DNA of 64,000 nucleotides from Mycolicibacterium psychrotolerans (GCF_010729305.1 NZ_AP022574.1:558001-622000), one strand, 5' to 3'. Counted from the first letter of the stretch, positions 1 to 8,429 are shown. Notes: generated by a model from the letters alone, not told the origin. A program made the numbers and translations.

Positions 1-298
1 CCCGGAGGGCTCGATCGGCAAGCTCGTCGGCGCCGAACTCAACCAGCACATCTACGAGTTCTGCATGGACCTGCTGGGTCCCGAGGGCGTGCTCTACGAC
101 GGCTACGGGATGAGTGACGGCGACCCCGACGACTACCGGGGACCGATCCAGCAGCGGTTCCTGCGCAGCAGGGCCAACACCATCGAGGGCGGGACGTCAG
201 AGGTGATGCGCAACATCCTCGGCGAGCGGGTGCTCGGACTGCCGGGCGATCTGCGGGCCGATGCGGGGATGGCGTGGAAGGAGATCCCGCGTGGCTGA
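1..298 (+). CDS. Acyl-CoA dehydrogenase, C-terminal part (5' end outside window)
   Basis: The reading frame is open from base 2 to a TGA at 296-298 and encodes about 98 residues of an acyl-CoA dehydrogenase C-terminal helical domain. The segment RANTIEGGTSEVMRNILGE carries the glutamate that acts as catalytic base in many family members, and the tail RVLGLPGDLR is typical of mycobacterial FadE proteins. The next gene is a second acyl-CoA dehydrogenase whose GTG overlaps this stop, so the two are probably translationally coupled. Paired FadE genes of this kind often make mixed tetramers in which only one partner carries the catalytic base; that pairing is inference. Substrate unknown. Confidence 0.85.
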   Translation, partial: PEGSIGKLVGAELNQHIYEFCMDLLGPEGVLYDGYGMSDGDPDDYRGPIQQRFLRSRANTIEGGTSEVMRNILGERVLGLPGDLRADAGMAWKEIPRG

Positions 299-1505
299 GG
301 AGCTTGCGGATCAGCCCAAGGGCGCAGCTGAGGAGCTTGCGGATCAGCCCAAGGGCGCAGCTGAGCGTGAGGAGCTGGCGGGGGACGAGTTCGTGTTCAC
401 CGACGAGCACAACCAGCTTCGGGCGGCGGTGCGCGGCTTCTGCGCCGAACACGCCGGCGAGCGGGCGATCCGCTCGGCGATGGAATCCGATCCGCCGTGG
501 GACGCCAAGGTCTGGTCGCGGCTGGGTTCGGAGCTCGGCGTGCTGGGCCTGGCCGTCCCCGAATCGGCCGGCGGTGCCGGCGGCACCCTGATCGACCAGG
601 CGGTGGCCGTCGAGGAACTCGGCGCCGCGCTGGCGCCCGGACCGCTGTTCGGCACGGTCTACCTGGCCATCCCCGCGCTCGTCGCGGCCTCGAAGACCTC
701 GGATCTGCTGGGTCCGCTGGTCGACGGGACCCGTACCGCCGCATTCGCCATCGGTGACGTCACCGCCGCACGCGACGGCGACGGATGGACACTCACCGGC
801 ACCGTCGAGCGGGTCGTCGACGCCGGAGCCGCCGACGTGGTGTTGGTGGCCGCCGACGCACCGGACGGCACAGCGCTGTTCGCCGTGGACACCGATCACA
901 CTGCGGTGCAACGGATCCCATTGATGACGTTGGATCCGACGCGTCCGCAGGCGACGGTCGGCCTGGTTGACGCGCCCGGACGGCTGATCGCCGGCCCCGA
1001 GGAGGCGGACCGGGTGATCGCCCACGCGCTGCATGTCGGCTCCGCGCTGCTGGCCGTCGAACAGGTGGGCGCCGCGCAGCACCTGCTCGACCTGACCGTC
1101 GACTACGCCAAGAAACGGCTGCAGTTCGGCCGCCCGATCGGCTCGTTCCAGGCGGTCAAGCACCGCCTCGCCGACGCCCTCGTCGCGGTCGAGCATGCGC
1201 GATCGACCGCCTACCACGCGATCTGGGCGCTGACCGACGGCTCCGACGATCCCGCGCTGGCCGTCAGCATCGCCCAGGCGCTGTGCTCGGCCGCCTTCAC
1301 CCGGGTGGCCAACGACACCATCCAGGTGCACGGCGGTATCGGCTTCACCTGGGAACACCAGGCCCATCTGTACTACAAGCGGGCCTACACCGATGCCGCG
1401 CTGCTCGGCAGCGCGGAGGAACACCGGGCCCGGGTCGCGGAGTTGGTGCTCGACGTCGCGCCCGACAAGGCAGCGCCGCGCGTCGCCACCGGAATGCCAC
1501 GTTGA
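291..1505 (+). CDS. Acyl-CoA dehydrogenase (second subunit of a pair)
   Basis: A 404-residue FadE-type flavoprotein. The GTG at 291 is chosen because it overlaps the upstream stop, and the frame carries a recognisable dehydrogenase N-terminus from about residue 30 (VFTDEHNQLRAAVRGF). The C-terminal motif HGGIGFTWEHQAHLYYKRA is the form common in mycobacterial FadE partner subunits. It would oxidise an acyl-CoA to the enoyl-CoA, probably together with the preceding gene product. Oddity: residues 2-23 are two perfect copies of an 11-residue unit (AEELADQPKGA) from a 33-bp tandem repeat, giving a charged extension before the fold begins. The true start could instead lie after the repeat, but no good ribosome site was found there. 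Confidence 0.85.
   Translation: MAEELADQPKGAAEELADQPKGAAEREELAGDEFVFTDEHNQLRAAVRGFCAEHAGERAIRSAMESDPPWDAKVWSRLGSELGVLGLAVPESAGGAGGTLIDQAVAVEELGAALAPGPLFGTVYLAIPALVAASKTSDLLGPLVDGTRTAAFAIGDVTAARDGDGWTLTGTVERVVDAGAADVVLVAADAPDGTALFAVDTDHTAVQRIPLMTLDPTRPQATVGLVDAPGRLIAGPEEADRVIAHALHVGSALLAVEQVGAAQHLLDLTVDYAKKRLQFGRPIGSFQAVKHRLADALVAVEHARSTAYHAIWALTDGSDDPALAVSIAQALCSAAFTRVANDTIQVHGGIGFTWEHQAHLYYKRAYTDAALLGSAEEHRARVAELVLDVAPDKAAPRVATGMPR
294..359 (+). repeat. Perfect 33-bp tandem direct repeat, two copies
   Basis: Bases 294-326 and 327-359 are identical 33-bp units, followed by six bases of a third copy. The unit length is a multiple of three, so the frame is kept and the encoded peptide is repeated. 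It sits exactly at the overlapping stop/start junction of two acyl-CoA dehydrogenase genes, a position reminiscent of mycobacterial interspersed repeats; relation to those is not established. Confidence 0.9.
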
Positions 1506-1518
1506 GAGGGGACGGGAA

Positions 1519-1767
1519 GTGACTGCGACACAACGACTTCTGGGAATGGTGGCGGTCGCCGCAGCGGCAGCGGCCGTTCCGCTGACGATGCTCGCCGGCC
1601 CCGCACCGCAGACCGCCACCGCACAGCCGCCGGGATCGTGCCCGCCCGGGCAGACCGGCGTCATCTACGGCTGCACTCCGTTCTGCCTGCCGGGCAAGGC
1701 CTTGGACCTGCAGACCGGCCTGTGCCTACCGGTGCAACCGCCTCCACCGCCTGCTCCGCGGTACTGA
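1519..1767 (+). CDS. Small secreted proline-rich protein
   Basis: An 82-residue protein starting at GTG 1519, preceded by the purine-rich GAGAGGGGACGGGAA. Residues 1-36 look like a Sec signal peptide: a short basic start, an alanine/valine-rich core and a likely cleavage after ATA/QP. The mature part is about 45 residues, contains four cysteines (CPPGQTG, YGCTPFC, GLCLP) that could form two disulfides, and ends in a proline run. The family is not recognised; many mycobacterial genomes encode similar short exported proline-rich proteins. It lies 13 nt after the acyl-CoA dehydrogenase stop and 7 nt before the permease gene, so it may share their transcript. Confidence 0.65.
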   Translation: MTATQRLLGMVAVAAAAAAVPLTMLAGPAPQTATAQPPGSCPPGQTGVIYGCTPFCLPGKALDLQTGLCLPVQPPPPPAPRY

Positions 1768-1774
1768 GCCGCGC

Positions 1775-3187
1775 ATGAACCGAGTGGACCGCTTCTTCGA
1801 GATCACGGCCCGCCAGTCCACCGTGGGCACCGAGATCCGCGGTGGGCTGGTCACGTTCATCGCGATGGCCTACATCATCGTGCTGAACCCGATCATCCTG
1901 TCCAGCCCGAAGGACGTCACGGGCCAGTCGCTGAACTTCGCGCAGGTGTCGGCCACCACCGCGCTGGCGGCCGGCACGATGACGATCCTGTTCGGGCTGA
2001 TCGCGCGGCTGCCGTTCGCGTTCGCCGCGGGCCTGGGCATCAACTCGTTCCTGGCCACCACGGTCATCGGCGAACTGACGTGGGCCGAGGCCATGGGCCT
2101 GGTCGTGATCAACGGCGTGATCATCGTGCTGCTGGCCGTCACCGGCCTGCGCCGGCTCATCTTCGACGCGGTGCCCATGCAGCTCAAGCTCGCGATCACC
2201 GCAGGCATCGGCCTGTTCATCTTGTTCATCGGGCTGGTCGACGCGGGCTTCATCGCCTCGACCGGATTGGCCTCGCCACCGGTCGGGCTGGGTGCGGGCG
2301 GCCTCGGCTCGCTCACCACGGTGCCGACGCTGGTGTTCGTCCTCACGCTGCTGCTCACCGGCATCCTGGTGTCCCGGCGGGTACGGGGCGGCATCCTCAT
2401 CGGTCTGGTGGCCGGCACCGTCGTCGCCGTCGTCATCGAGGCGATCTGGCACCTGGGTTCGGGGACCGAGAAGCCGGGCGGGTGGGCGCTGTCGGTGCCG
2501 ACGCTGTCCGGGTCGCCGTTCGCGCTGCCGGATCTCGGGCTGGTGGGAGAGTTCAGCCTGAACAGCTTCAGCCGTATCGGCGTCATCGCCGCGGTGATCC
2601 TGATCTTCACGCTGGTGTTCGCGAACTTCTTCGACGCGATGGGCACGATGACGGGGCTGTCCCGCGAAGCCGGACTCTCCGACGCCCAGGGCACGTTCCC
2701 CCGGCTGAAGTCTGCGCTGATCGTCGAGGGTGCCGGTGCGGTCGTCGGCGGTGCGACCTCGTCGTCGTCGAACACGGTGTTCATCGAGTCCGGCGCGGGC
2801 ATCGAGGAGGGCGCCCGGACCGGGCTCGCGAACCTGGTGACCGGCGTGCTGTTCCTGGCGGCGATGTTCGTATCGCCGCTGGCCTCGATCGTGCCCACCG
2901 AGGTGGCGGCCGCGGCGCTGGTGATCGTCGGCGCGATGATGGTGTCGCACCTGCGGCACATCGAGCTGTCGGAGTTCTCTGTCGCCCTGCCGGTGGTGCT
3001 CACCGTGGCGGTGATGCCGTTCAGCTACTCGATCGCCAACGGCATCGGGGTCGGCTTCATCTCCTGGGTGGTGATGCGGTCCGCTGCGGGCAAGGTGCGT
3101 GAGATCAGCCCGTTGCTGTGGGTGGTGGCCGTCGGCTTCGCGATCTACTTCGCCCGCACGCCGCTGGAGTCGCTGATCGGGGTGTGA
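1775..3187 (+). CDS. NCS2-family purine permease (AzgA/PbuG type)
   Basis: A 470-residue, very hydrophobic protein with about 12-14 membrane segments. The N-terminal helix (GGLVTFIAMAYIIVLNP) and the GLGINSF, TGLSREAG and SSSNTVFIESGAGI segments are characteristic of the AzgA branch of nucleobase transporters. It would import hypoxanthine, guanine or adenine across the plasma membrane with protons; the exact base cannot be read from sequence. The ATG at 1775 lies 7 nt after the preceding gene. Its last 43 bases overlap the 3' end of a convergent TetR gene, which could influence expression but is not shown to regulate it. Confidence 0.88.
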   Translation: MNRVDRFFEITARQSTVGTEIRGGLVTFIAMAYIIVLNPIILSSPKDVTGQSLNFAQVSATTALAAGTMTILFGLIARLPFAFAAGLGINSFLATTVIGELTWAEAMGLVVINGVIIVLLAVTGLRRLIFDAVPMQLKLAITAGIGLFILFIGLVDAGFIASTGLASPPVGLGAGGLGSLTTVPTLVFVLTLLLTGILVSRRVRGGILIGLVAGTVVAVVIEAIWHLGSGTEKPGGWALSVPTLSGSPFALPDLGLVGEFSLNSFSRIGVIAAVILIFTLVFANFFDAMGTMTGLSREAGLSDAQGTFPRLKSALIVEGAGAVVGGATSSSSNTVFIESGAGIEEGARTGLANLVTGVLFLAAMFVSPLASIVPTEVAAAALVIVGAMMVSHLRHIELSEFSVALPVVLTVAVMPFSYSIANGIGVGFISWVVMRSAAGKVREISPLLWVVAVGFAIYFARTPLESLIGV

Positions 3188-3822
3188 TCCGCGGCCCGTT
3201 CGGCCGCGACGCCGATGATCACCGCCCGGATCTGGCGCGCGATGTCGTCGCGGCTCATCTCATCCGGTGAATCGTTGGCGAACCCGAACACCAGGCCGCC
3301 GAGGTAGGCCAGCAGCACCGTGGTCTGTTCGTCGCAGAGGGACCGGTCGACGGGGGTTCCGTTGCCGGTCTGGATCGCGACCACCAGGCGCTCGGCCAGC
3401 GCCCGGTAGCTGTCGGCCATCTGCTGGAACTCGGACGCAATACCGGTGTCGCGGTGTTTCGACATCGTCAGCTCGAGCCGGGCGCGGGTGCGGGAGCGTT
3501 GCGGTTCCTCGCGGATCGACAGGATCTGCCCGGCCAGCACGCCGGCGATGACGGTTCCGCTGCTGTCGGGTGCGTCCTTGAACGCCTCGGTGAACGCCTC
3601 GGCGTCGTAGCGCACCAGCTGGTCGGCGACTCCGTGCAGCAGTGCCGCGCGGGTTCGGTAGTAGAAGGACGTGGTGCCGTCGGGCAGTCCGGCGTGCCGG
3701 TCGACCTTGAGGTGGCTCAGACCGCGCGGCCCCTCGTCGGCGAGCAGCTCGATCGCGGCGTCGCACAGCAGGCGACGCCGCTCGGCGGCGTTGTGCTTCC
3801 GTTTGCTCTCAACACTGGCGAT
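3145..3822 (-). CDS. TetR-family regulator lacking an in-frame standard start codon
   Basis: The reverse-strand frame from about 3822 to the TAG at 3145 encodes a TetR protein of about 225 residues. The N-terminal helix-turn-helix is clear (AAERRRLLCDAAIELLADEG, then a recognition helix ending FYYRTRAALL). Upstream of the GTG at 3615, which lies after the DNA-binding domain, the frame contains no ATG, GTG or TTG up to the stop at 3901-3903. The left boundary here uses an ATC codon (3820-3822). A GTG at 3813-3815 has an AGGA at ideal spacing but is in another frame, so a 1-bp indel at the gene start, or a non-standard start, is likely. Ligand and targets unknown; its 3' end overlaps the permease gene. 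Confidence 0.6.
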   Translation of the reverse strand: MASVESKRKHNAAERRRLLCDAAIELLADEGPRGLSHLKVDRHAGLPDGTTSFYYRTRAALLHGVADQLVRYDAEAFTEAFKDAPDSSGTVIAGVLAGQILSIREEPQRSRTRARLELTMSKHRDTGIASEFQQMADSYRALAERLVVAIQTGNGTPVDRSLCDEQTTVLLAYLGGLVFGFANDSPDEMSRDDIARQIRAVIIGVAAERAADHTPISDSSGVRAK

Positions 3823-3900
3823 CCTACGTCCGGCGTGCCGAAACTGTGTCCCACGCGGTGTTTTCCGGCGATCTGGCGCGTCGAATACAGCTTCGGCAGA

Positions 3901-4773
3901 TCAGCGGTACTTGGCGACGTATTCGGTCATCGTCTCGAGCTGATAGCGCGAGACGTCATGCGCGGCTTCGTCTTCGGCGAACACGCTGGACACCATCACG
4001 GTGTCGTCGCGGTCGTAGAAGCCGAGCTTGGCCAGGCCGCCGAAGAACTCGTCCCAGTTCACGTCGCCGTCCCCGATCTTGAGGTGCTGGTGCACCCGCA
4101 CCGGGTTGCCCGGCGGATTGGTGATGTAGCGCAGGCCGTGGCTGCGGTGGTGATCCATCGTGTCGGCGACGTGCACCAGGCGCAGTTTGTCGCCGGCGGC
4201 GGCCATAATCTCGGCCATGTTCGCGCCCATGTGGAAGCTGTGGCATGCGACGTAGACCATGCCGATGTTGGGTGAGTTCACGCCGCGGATGATGCGCACC
4301 GCCTCGAGCCCGTCCTCGACGAAGTCGTCGGGGTGCGGGTCGATGCGTACGTCGATGCCCTCCCGCTCGAAGATCGGCACGAGTTCCTCCATCGACCGGA
4401 AGAACGCCCGCTCCGACTCCTCGGCCTTCTCCGGCCGTCCGGAGAACTCGGTGTTGATCACGTTGACGCCGAGGTCGACGGTGATCTGGACGACGCGCTT
4501 CCAGTTGCGCACCGCCGCTTCACGCGCGTCCTCGTCGGGACCCGACCAGCGCAGCACCGGGAGCACCGACGCGATGCCCACCCCTGCCGACGCGCACGCC
4601 TTCCGGAACTCGGCAACCAGGGCGTCGTCGGCGCGTGGGTGGTTGAAGAACGGGATGAAATCCCGGTGCGGGGTCAATTGCAGGTATTCGTAGCCCAATT
4701 CGGCGACCAGAGCCGGGAACTCGAGCAGCGAGTAGTCATGGTGGAACGGGGTCGGATCCAGTGCGATCTTCAC
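3901..4773 (-). CDS. Xylose-isomerase-like TIM barrel protein (IolH-like)
   Basis: A 290-residue sugar phosphate isomerase/epimerase-type TIM barrel. Start is GTG 4773, giving VKIALDPTPF, with AGGAG about 9 nt upstream and 4 nt after the stop of the dehydrogenase gene. Metal-ligand-type residues appear in IDPHPDD, VACHSFHMG and a late glutamate-rich segment. It is the third gene of a reverse-strand operon with an IolE-like and an IolG-like enzyme, so a role in inositol or related cyclitol/sugar catabolism is inferred; IolH is the nearest family I recognise. The exact reaction is not known from sequence. Confidence 0.7.
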   Translation of the reverse strand: MKIALDPTPFHHDYSLLEFPALVAELGYEYLQLTPHRDFIPFFNHPRADDALVAEFRKACASAGVGIASVLPVLRWSGPDEDAREAAVRNWKRVVQITVDLGVNVINTEFSGRPEKAEESERAFFRSMEELVPIFEREGIDVRIDPHPDDFVEDGLEAVRIIRGVNSPNIGMVYVACHSFHMGANMAEIMAAAGDKLRLVHVADTMDHHRSHGLRYITNPPGNPVRVHQHLKIGDGDVNWDEFFGGLAKLGFYDRDDTVMVSSVFAEDEAAHDVSRYQLETMTEYVAKYR

Positions 4774-4777
4774 GATG

Positions 4778-5809
4778 TCAGGCTCCTGGGATCGAGGCGC
4801 GGTCGACCATGTCCACCGCGACGGGTTGTCCGGACTGCAGGGCTTGGACACCCGCTTCGCACACGGCGGTGGCGGCGTAGCCGTCCCACGCGGTCGGCCC
4901 GGCTGTGTAGGTCCCTGTGGTGGGGCCGCAGCTGACCGCGTCGACCCACCGCTGGATCTCCGTGTCGTAGGCGCGGCCGAAACGCTCCTTGAAGCTCGGG
5001 GTGATGGTGCCGCCCCAGGTTCCGGGGGCGCTCTTGCGGACCAGGCCGACGTCGAGACCGATCATCGCGCTGCCCTTCTCGGCGACGAGTTCGGTGCGTA
5101 CCTCGTAGGCGACGCCGGTGGTGACGAACAACTCGACGTCGACGTGCTTGCCACTGGCGGTGCGCATGATCGCGATCTGCGGATCGAACAACCCCTCGCG
5201 CGCAGCCGGATTCGGCGTCGGTGTGACGATCTGGATCGAGGTGATCTCCTCGCCGAACAGGAAGCGGGTCACGTCCACCTCGTGCACGAGCGAATCACGC
5301 ACCGTCATCACCGAATCGAAGTGGTCTGGGACGGCCGGGTTGCGGTGCACGCAGTGCAGCACCAGGGGGCTGCCGAGCTCGCCGCCGTCCAGAAGCGCCT
5401 TCAGGGCGGCGTACTCGTCATCGAAGCGGCGCATGAACCCGACCTGGATCAGCCGCGTTCCGAGCTCGGCCTCGCGCCGGACCACCTCCAGCGAGGTGTC
5501 GACGTCGGTGGTCAGCGGCTTCTCGCACAGCACCGGCTTGCGGTGCTCGAGGCAGGCCAGCAGCTGCTTCTCGTGCGTCGGCCCCGGGGTCGCGAGCAGG
5601 ACGGCGTCGACATCGGGGTCGGCGATGGCGTCGAGTGGGTCGGCGATGGCACGGCACCCGGGGATGCCGGCCGCCACCTGCTCGGCTTTCTCGGCCACAT
5701 AGTCGTTGACGACGGCGACGCGGGCACCGGAGATGCGGGAGGTGATCCGCGCGACGTGGTCGGCGCCCATCAGACCGACGCCGAGGACGGCGATACGCAA
5801 GTCGGACAT
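4778..5809 (-). CDS. iolG: Gfo/Idh/MocA oxidoreductase, inositol 2-dehydrogenase type
   Basis: A 343-residue NAD(P)-dependent dehydrogenase. The Rossmann motif GVGLMG is at residues 10-15, the conserved EKP (CEKPLTTD) follows near residue 97, and the catalytic lysine/aspartate/histidine set is represented by EKP and the HEVDVTRFL segment near 175. The family oxidises myo-inositol or related sugars at one hydroxyl. Position between an IolE-like and an IolH-like gene supports inositol 2-dehydrogenase, but scyllo-inositol or another polyol is possible. ATG start at 5809, 9 nt after the preceding gene, so it is surely co-transcribed. Confidence 0.75.
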   Translation of the reverse strand: MSDLRIAVLGVGLMGADHVARITSRISGARVAVVNDYVAEKAEQVAAGIPGCRAIADPLDAIADPDVDAVLLATPGPTHEKQLLACLEHRKPVLCEKPLTTDVDTSLEVVRREAELGTRLIQVGFMRRFDDEYAALKALLDGGELGSPLVLHCVHRNPAVPDHFDSVMTVRDSLVHEVDVTRFLFGEEITSIQIVTPTPNPAAREGLFDPQIAIMRTASGKHVDVELFVTTGVAYEVRTELVAEKGSAMIGLDVGLVRKSAPGTWGGTITPSFKERFGRAYDTEIQRWVDAVSCGPTTGTYTAGPTAWDGYAATAVCEAGVQALQSGQPVAVDMVDRASIPGA

Positions 5810-5818
5810 GGTCGGCTC

Positions 5819-6724
5819 CTAACGGAAGGTGACGGACGGGATGCCGCAGGACCCGAGGTAGGTGCGGGTGCGCTGGGCGATGGGCAGCGGGGCGTCGACC
5901 TCGCAGGGGTACATGTCCTGCTCGACGATCGCGAACACGTCGATGCCGAGGTGCTCGATCTCGGCCAGAAGCGAAGGCATGTCCGGGATCCCGCGCGGGG
6001 GTTCGGTCATCGCGCCGAGCTTGACGGCCTCGCCGAACGGCAGGTCCTCGGCCTCGACCTTGGCCCGCACCTCGGGGTCGACCTGCTTGAGGTGCAGATA
6101 GCCGATGCGCTCGGGTGCCCGGCGGATGATCGCGATGTTATCCCCACCGCAGTAGGAGATGTGGCCGGTGTCGAGACACAGGTTGACGAACTCGCTGTCG
6201 GTGCCGTCGAGGAAGCGGTAGACGTTCTCCTCGGTGTCGACGTGGGAGTCGGCGTGCGGATGGTATTGCGCCCGCACACCGTAAGTCTCGAACATCGCCT
6301 TGCCGAGCTGGTCCATGCCCTCGGTCTTCTTGCGCCACTGCTCGGGGGTGAGCACGCGGTCCTCGAGGACCGCGCCGGTGGACGGATCACGCCACATCTC
6401 CGGGATCACGACGACGTGTGTGCCGCCGACGGCGGCGGTCAACCGGGCGACGTCCTCGACCTGGGTCCACACCGCATCCCACGAATCATCTTGATGGAGA
6501 TGCTCGAACACGGTGCCGGCGGAGAGCTTCAGGCCGCGGGAGCCGAGCTCGGCGAGCAGCTTCTCCGGGTCGGTGGGCAGGTATCCGTAGGGGCCCAGCT
6601 CGATCCACTCGTAGCCGGAATCGGCGACCTCGTCGAGGAAGCGGTGATACGGCGTCTGCTGCGGATCGTCGGGGAACCACACCCCCCACGAATCAGGGGC
6701 GGAGCCGACGCGGATGGTGCTCAT
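5819..6724 (-). CDS. iolE: IolE-like TIM barrel (inosose dehydratase type)
   Basis: A 301-residue TIM-barrel protein with the start VGSAPDSWGVWFPDDP, which strongly resembles 2-keto-myo-inositol dehydratases. Candidate metal ligands are in YHPHADSHVD, CLDTGHISYCGGD and HLKQVD. It would dehydrate the keto-inositol made by the adjacent dehydrogenase. It is the first gene of the leftward operon; ATG 6724 lies 20 nt from a perfect 16-bp palindrome that probably binds the divergent LacI protein. The remaining classical steps (IolB, C, D, A) are not in this window. Confidence 0.75.
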   Translation of the reverse strand: MSTIRVGSAPDSWGVWFPDDPQQTPYHRFLDEVADSGYEWIELGPYGYLPTDPEKLLAELGSRGLKLSAGTVFEHLHQDDSWDAVWTQVEDVARLTAAVGGTHVVVIPEMWRDPSTGAVLEDRVLTPEQWRKKTEGMDQLGKAMFETYGVRAQYHPHADSHVDTEENVYRFLDGTDSEFVNLCLDTGHISYCGGDNIAIIRRAPERIGYLHLKQVDPEVRAKVEAEDLPFGEAVKLGAMTEPPRGIPDMPSLLAEIEHLGIDVFAIVEQDMYPCEVDAPLPIAQRTRTYLGSCGIPSVTFR

Positions 6725-6744
6725 GCGGGTGTCCTCGTCTCTCG

Positions 6745-6760
6745 ACTAACGCGCGTTAGT
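6745..6760. promoter_or_regulatory. LacI-type operator, perfect 16-bp palindrome
   Basis: ACTAACGC/GCGTTAGT is an exact 16-bp inverted repeat with a central CG, the usual architecture of LacI/GalR-family operators. An imperfect second copy of its core (TAACGCGCGTGA) follows at 6759-6770. It lies between the leftward iol-like operon and the rightward lacI-type gene, so one site could control both. Confidence 0.75.
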
Positions 6761-6832
6761 AACGCGCGTGAGGTCTACTATGAACCGCGTCCCTGAATGT
6801 GTCAACCGTCACTCCCGTGGAGGATCCCCGCC

Positions 6833-7855
6833 GTGAGCACACCTCGCCGACGCCGCCCGACGATGGCCGACGTCGCCGAGCGCGCCGGGGTGTCCCGGAC
6901 GCTGGTGTCGTTCATCCTCGACGGCAAACCCGGCGCCAGTGAGGAGACGCGGCAGCGGGTGCTCGCGATCGCCGGCGAGATCGGCTACCAGCCGGACTCC
7001 GCGGCACGCCTGCTGGCCCAGGGACGCAGTCGCACGCTGGGCGTGATGACCGACGTGCGTCAGCTCTTCCAGGCCGAGTTGGTCACCGAAATCTATCCCG
7101 CCGCAGAACATCTGGGCTACGAGGTGCTGCTGTCGGCGAACCTGCCGGACCGCACCGAGGGCGCGGTGGTGGACTCGCTGCTCAGCCATCGCTGTGGGGC
7201 GCTCATCCTGCTCGGCCCGAACGAGGACCCCGGCTTCTTCCGCGACCTGGCGACGCGGGCACCGGTGGTCGTGGCCTGCCGGCGGCTGCCGGGGTTGACC
7301 TCGGACACGCCGCTGGCGACGGTGCGCACCAACGACGCCAAGGGCATCCGGCAGGCGGTCGACTACCTGGTGGGACTGGGGCACCGCAGCATCCACCACG
7401 TCGACGGCGGCGCAGACCCGGGATCGGCCGACCGGTCACGCGCCTACAAGTCCGCGATGCGCGCGCACGGTCTGGCCGACGAGATCGCCGTGATCGCCGG
7501 AGCGCACAACGAGGAGGCCGGTGCCGCCGCGGCGCGCGCGATGCTGGCCGAACCCTCGCTGCCGACGGCGGTGCTGGCGGGCAACGACCGTTGCGCGCTG
7601 GGCATCCTCGATGTCTTCACCCGCGCGGGTGTCGCTGTGCCCGAGGATGTTTCACTCGTCGGTTACGACGACAACCGACTGTCGGAGAACCCGCGTATCG
7701 ATCTCACCACGATCCACCAGGACGCACCCGACATCGCGCGCAACGCCGTCGAACTCGCCGTGCAGATGCTCGTCGACGGTGCCCCGCGCACGTCGGACGT
7801 CGTGCTGGAGCCGACGCTGATCGTGCGCGGGACGACCGCCCCGCCGCGCGCCTAA
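6833..7855 (+). CDS. LacI-family transcriptional regulator
   Basis: A 340-residue regulator with an N-terminal LacI helix-turn-helix (PTMADVAERAGVSRTLVSFIL, residues 8-28) and a hinge, followed by a periplasmic-binding-protein-like effector domain ending with DLTTIHQDAPDIARNAVEL. GTG 6833 is chosen because GGAGG lies about 9 nt upstream and the HTH begins just after it. Divergent to the IolE/IolG/IolH-like operon with a palindromic operator between, it most likely represses that operon until a sugar-type ligand binds. Its stop codon overlaps the stop of the convergent TetR gene by two bases. Confidence 0.9.
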   Translation: MSTPRRRRPTMADVAERAGVSRTLVSFILDGKPGASEETRQRVLAIAGEIGYQPDSAARLLAQGRSRTLGVMTDVRQLFQAELVTEIYPAAEHLGYEVLLSANLPDRTEGAVVDSLLSHRCGALILLGPNEDPGFFRDLATRAPVVVACRRLPGLTSDTPLATVRTNDAKGIRQAVDYLVGLGHRSIHHVDGGADPGSADRSRAYKSAMRAHGLADEIAVIAGAHNEEAGAAAARAMLAEPSLPTAVLAGNDRCALGILDVFTRAGVAVPEDVSLVGYDDNRLSENPRIDLTTIHQDAPDIARNAVELAVQMLVDGAPRTSDVVLEPTLIVRGTTAPPRA

Positions 7856-8391
7856 GAGCCGGCCGCCGACGCGATCATCCGGTCGATCACCGCCAGCAGT
7901 CCCTCATCGGCGGCCGACGGCGCCGGTTGCCCGCCCAGCGCACGGTGCAGCGCGTTGTAGTAGAGACCGTCGCCGATCAGCTTGACGGCCCGCGCGGTGT
8001 CCAGGTCGCCGATCGCCTGGTGCAGGATCGTCAACCATTCCTCGGCCGCGGCCTCGATCGCCGCCCGGGCCCGTGCGTCACCGGCCTGCCGCAGGCGGGA
8101 CACGGCCACCAGCACGCGGTCCAACGGCGTGCCCTCGTAGTGCGACGAGCGCACGTAGTAGCGCGCCGGACCTTCGGGCGCGGTGCGCATCACCTCGGAG
8201 TCCTCGGCGGCGAGCGTCGCCAACCGCTCGCACACCGCCGCGGCGAGCTGGTCTTTCGACCGGAAGTGGTACAGCACCCCGCCCTTGGACACCCCGGCGC
8301 GCGCCGCCACGGCGTCGACCGTGGCGAACCGCTCACCCTCTTCTGCCAGCAGATCTGCGTAGGCGTCGAGGATGCGGTCGCGCGAGGACAT
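7852..8391 (-). CDS. TetR-family regulator, probable local repressor of the MFS gene
   Basis: A 179-residue TetR protein. The N-terminal HTH reads ILDAYADLLAEEG...VAARAGVSKGGVLYHFRSK at residues 7-45; the rest is the helical ligand domain. ATG at 8391. It is divergent from an MFS transporter gene with only 56 nt between them, and a near-perfect palindrome in that gap overlaps the presumed -10 box of the transporter. This is the usual arrangement of a drug-efflux pair in which the regulator represses the pump and itself. The inducer is unknown. Confidence 0.85.
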   Translation of the reverse strand: MSSRDRILDAYADLLAEEGERFATVDAVAARAGVSKGGVLYHFRSKDQLAAAVCERLATLAAEDSEVMRTAPEGPARYYVRSSHYEGTPLDRVLVAVSRLRQAGDARARAAIEAAAEEWLTILHQAIGDLDTARAVKLIGDGLYYNALHRALGGQPAPSAADEGLLAVIDRMIASAAGS

Positions 8392-8429
8392 GGGGCCAGC
8401 CTAAAACTCGGTGGTTCACTGCACCGTCT

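Noticed and set aside
39..1664. Long reverse-strand open frame opposite the acyl-CoA dehydrogenase genes
   Set aside because: Composition is Arg/Gly/His-rich with no family motif; it is an antisense shadow caused by high GC. The same holds for 1661-2959 (-), 4775-6796 (+), 13771-15798 (+), 33716-36454 (+), 38599-41049 (-) and 45450-47789 (+).
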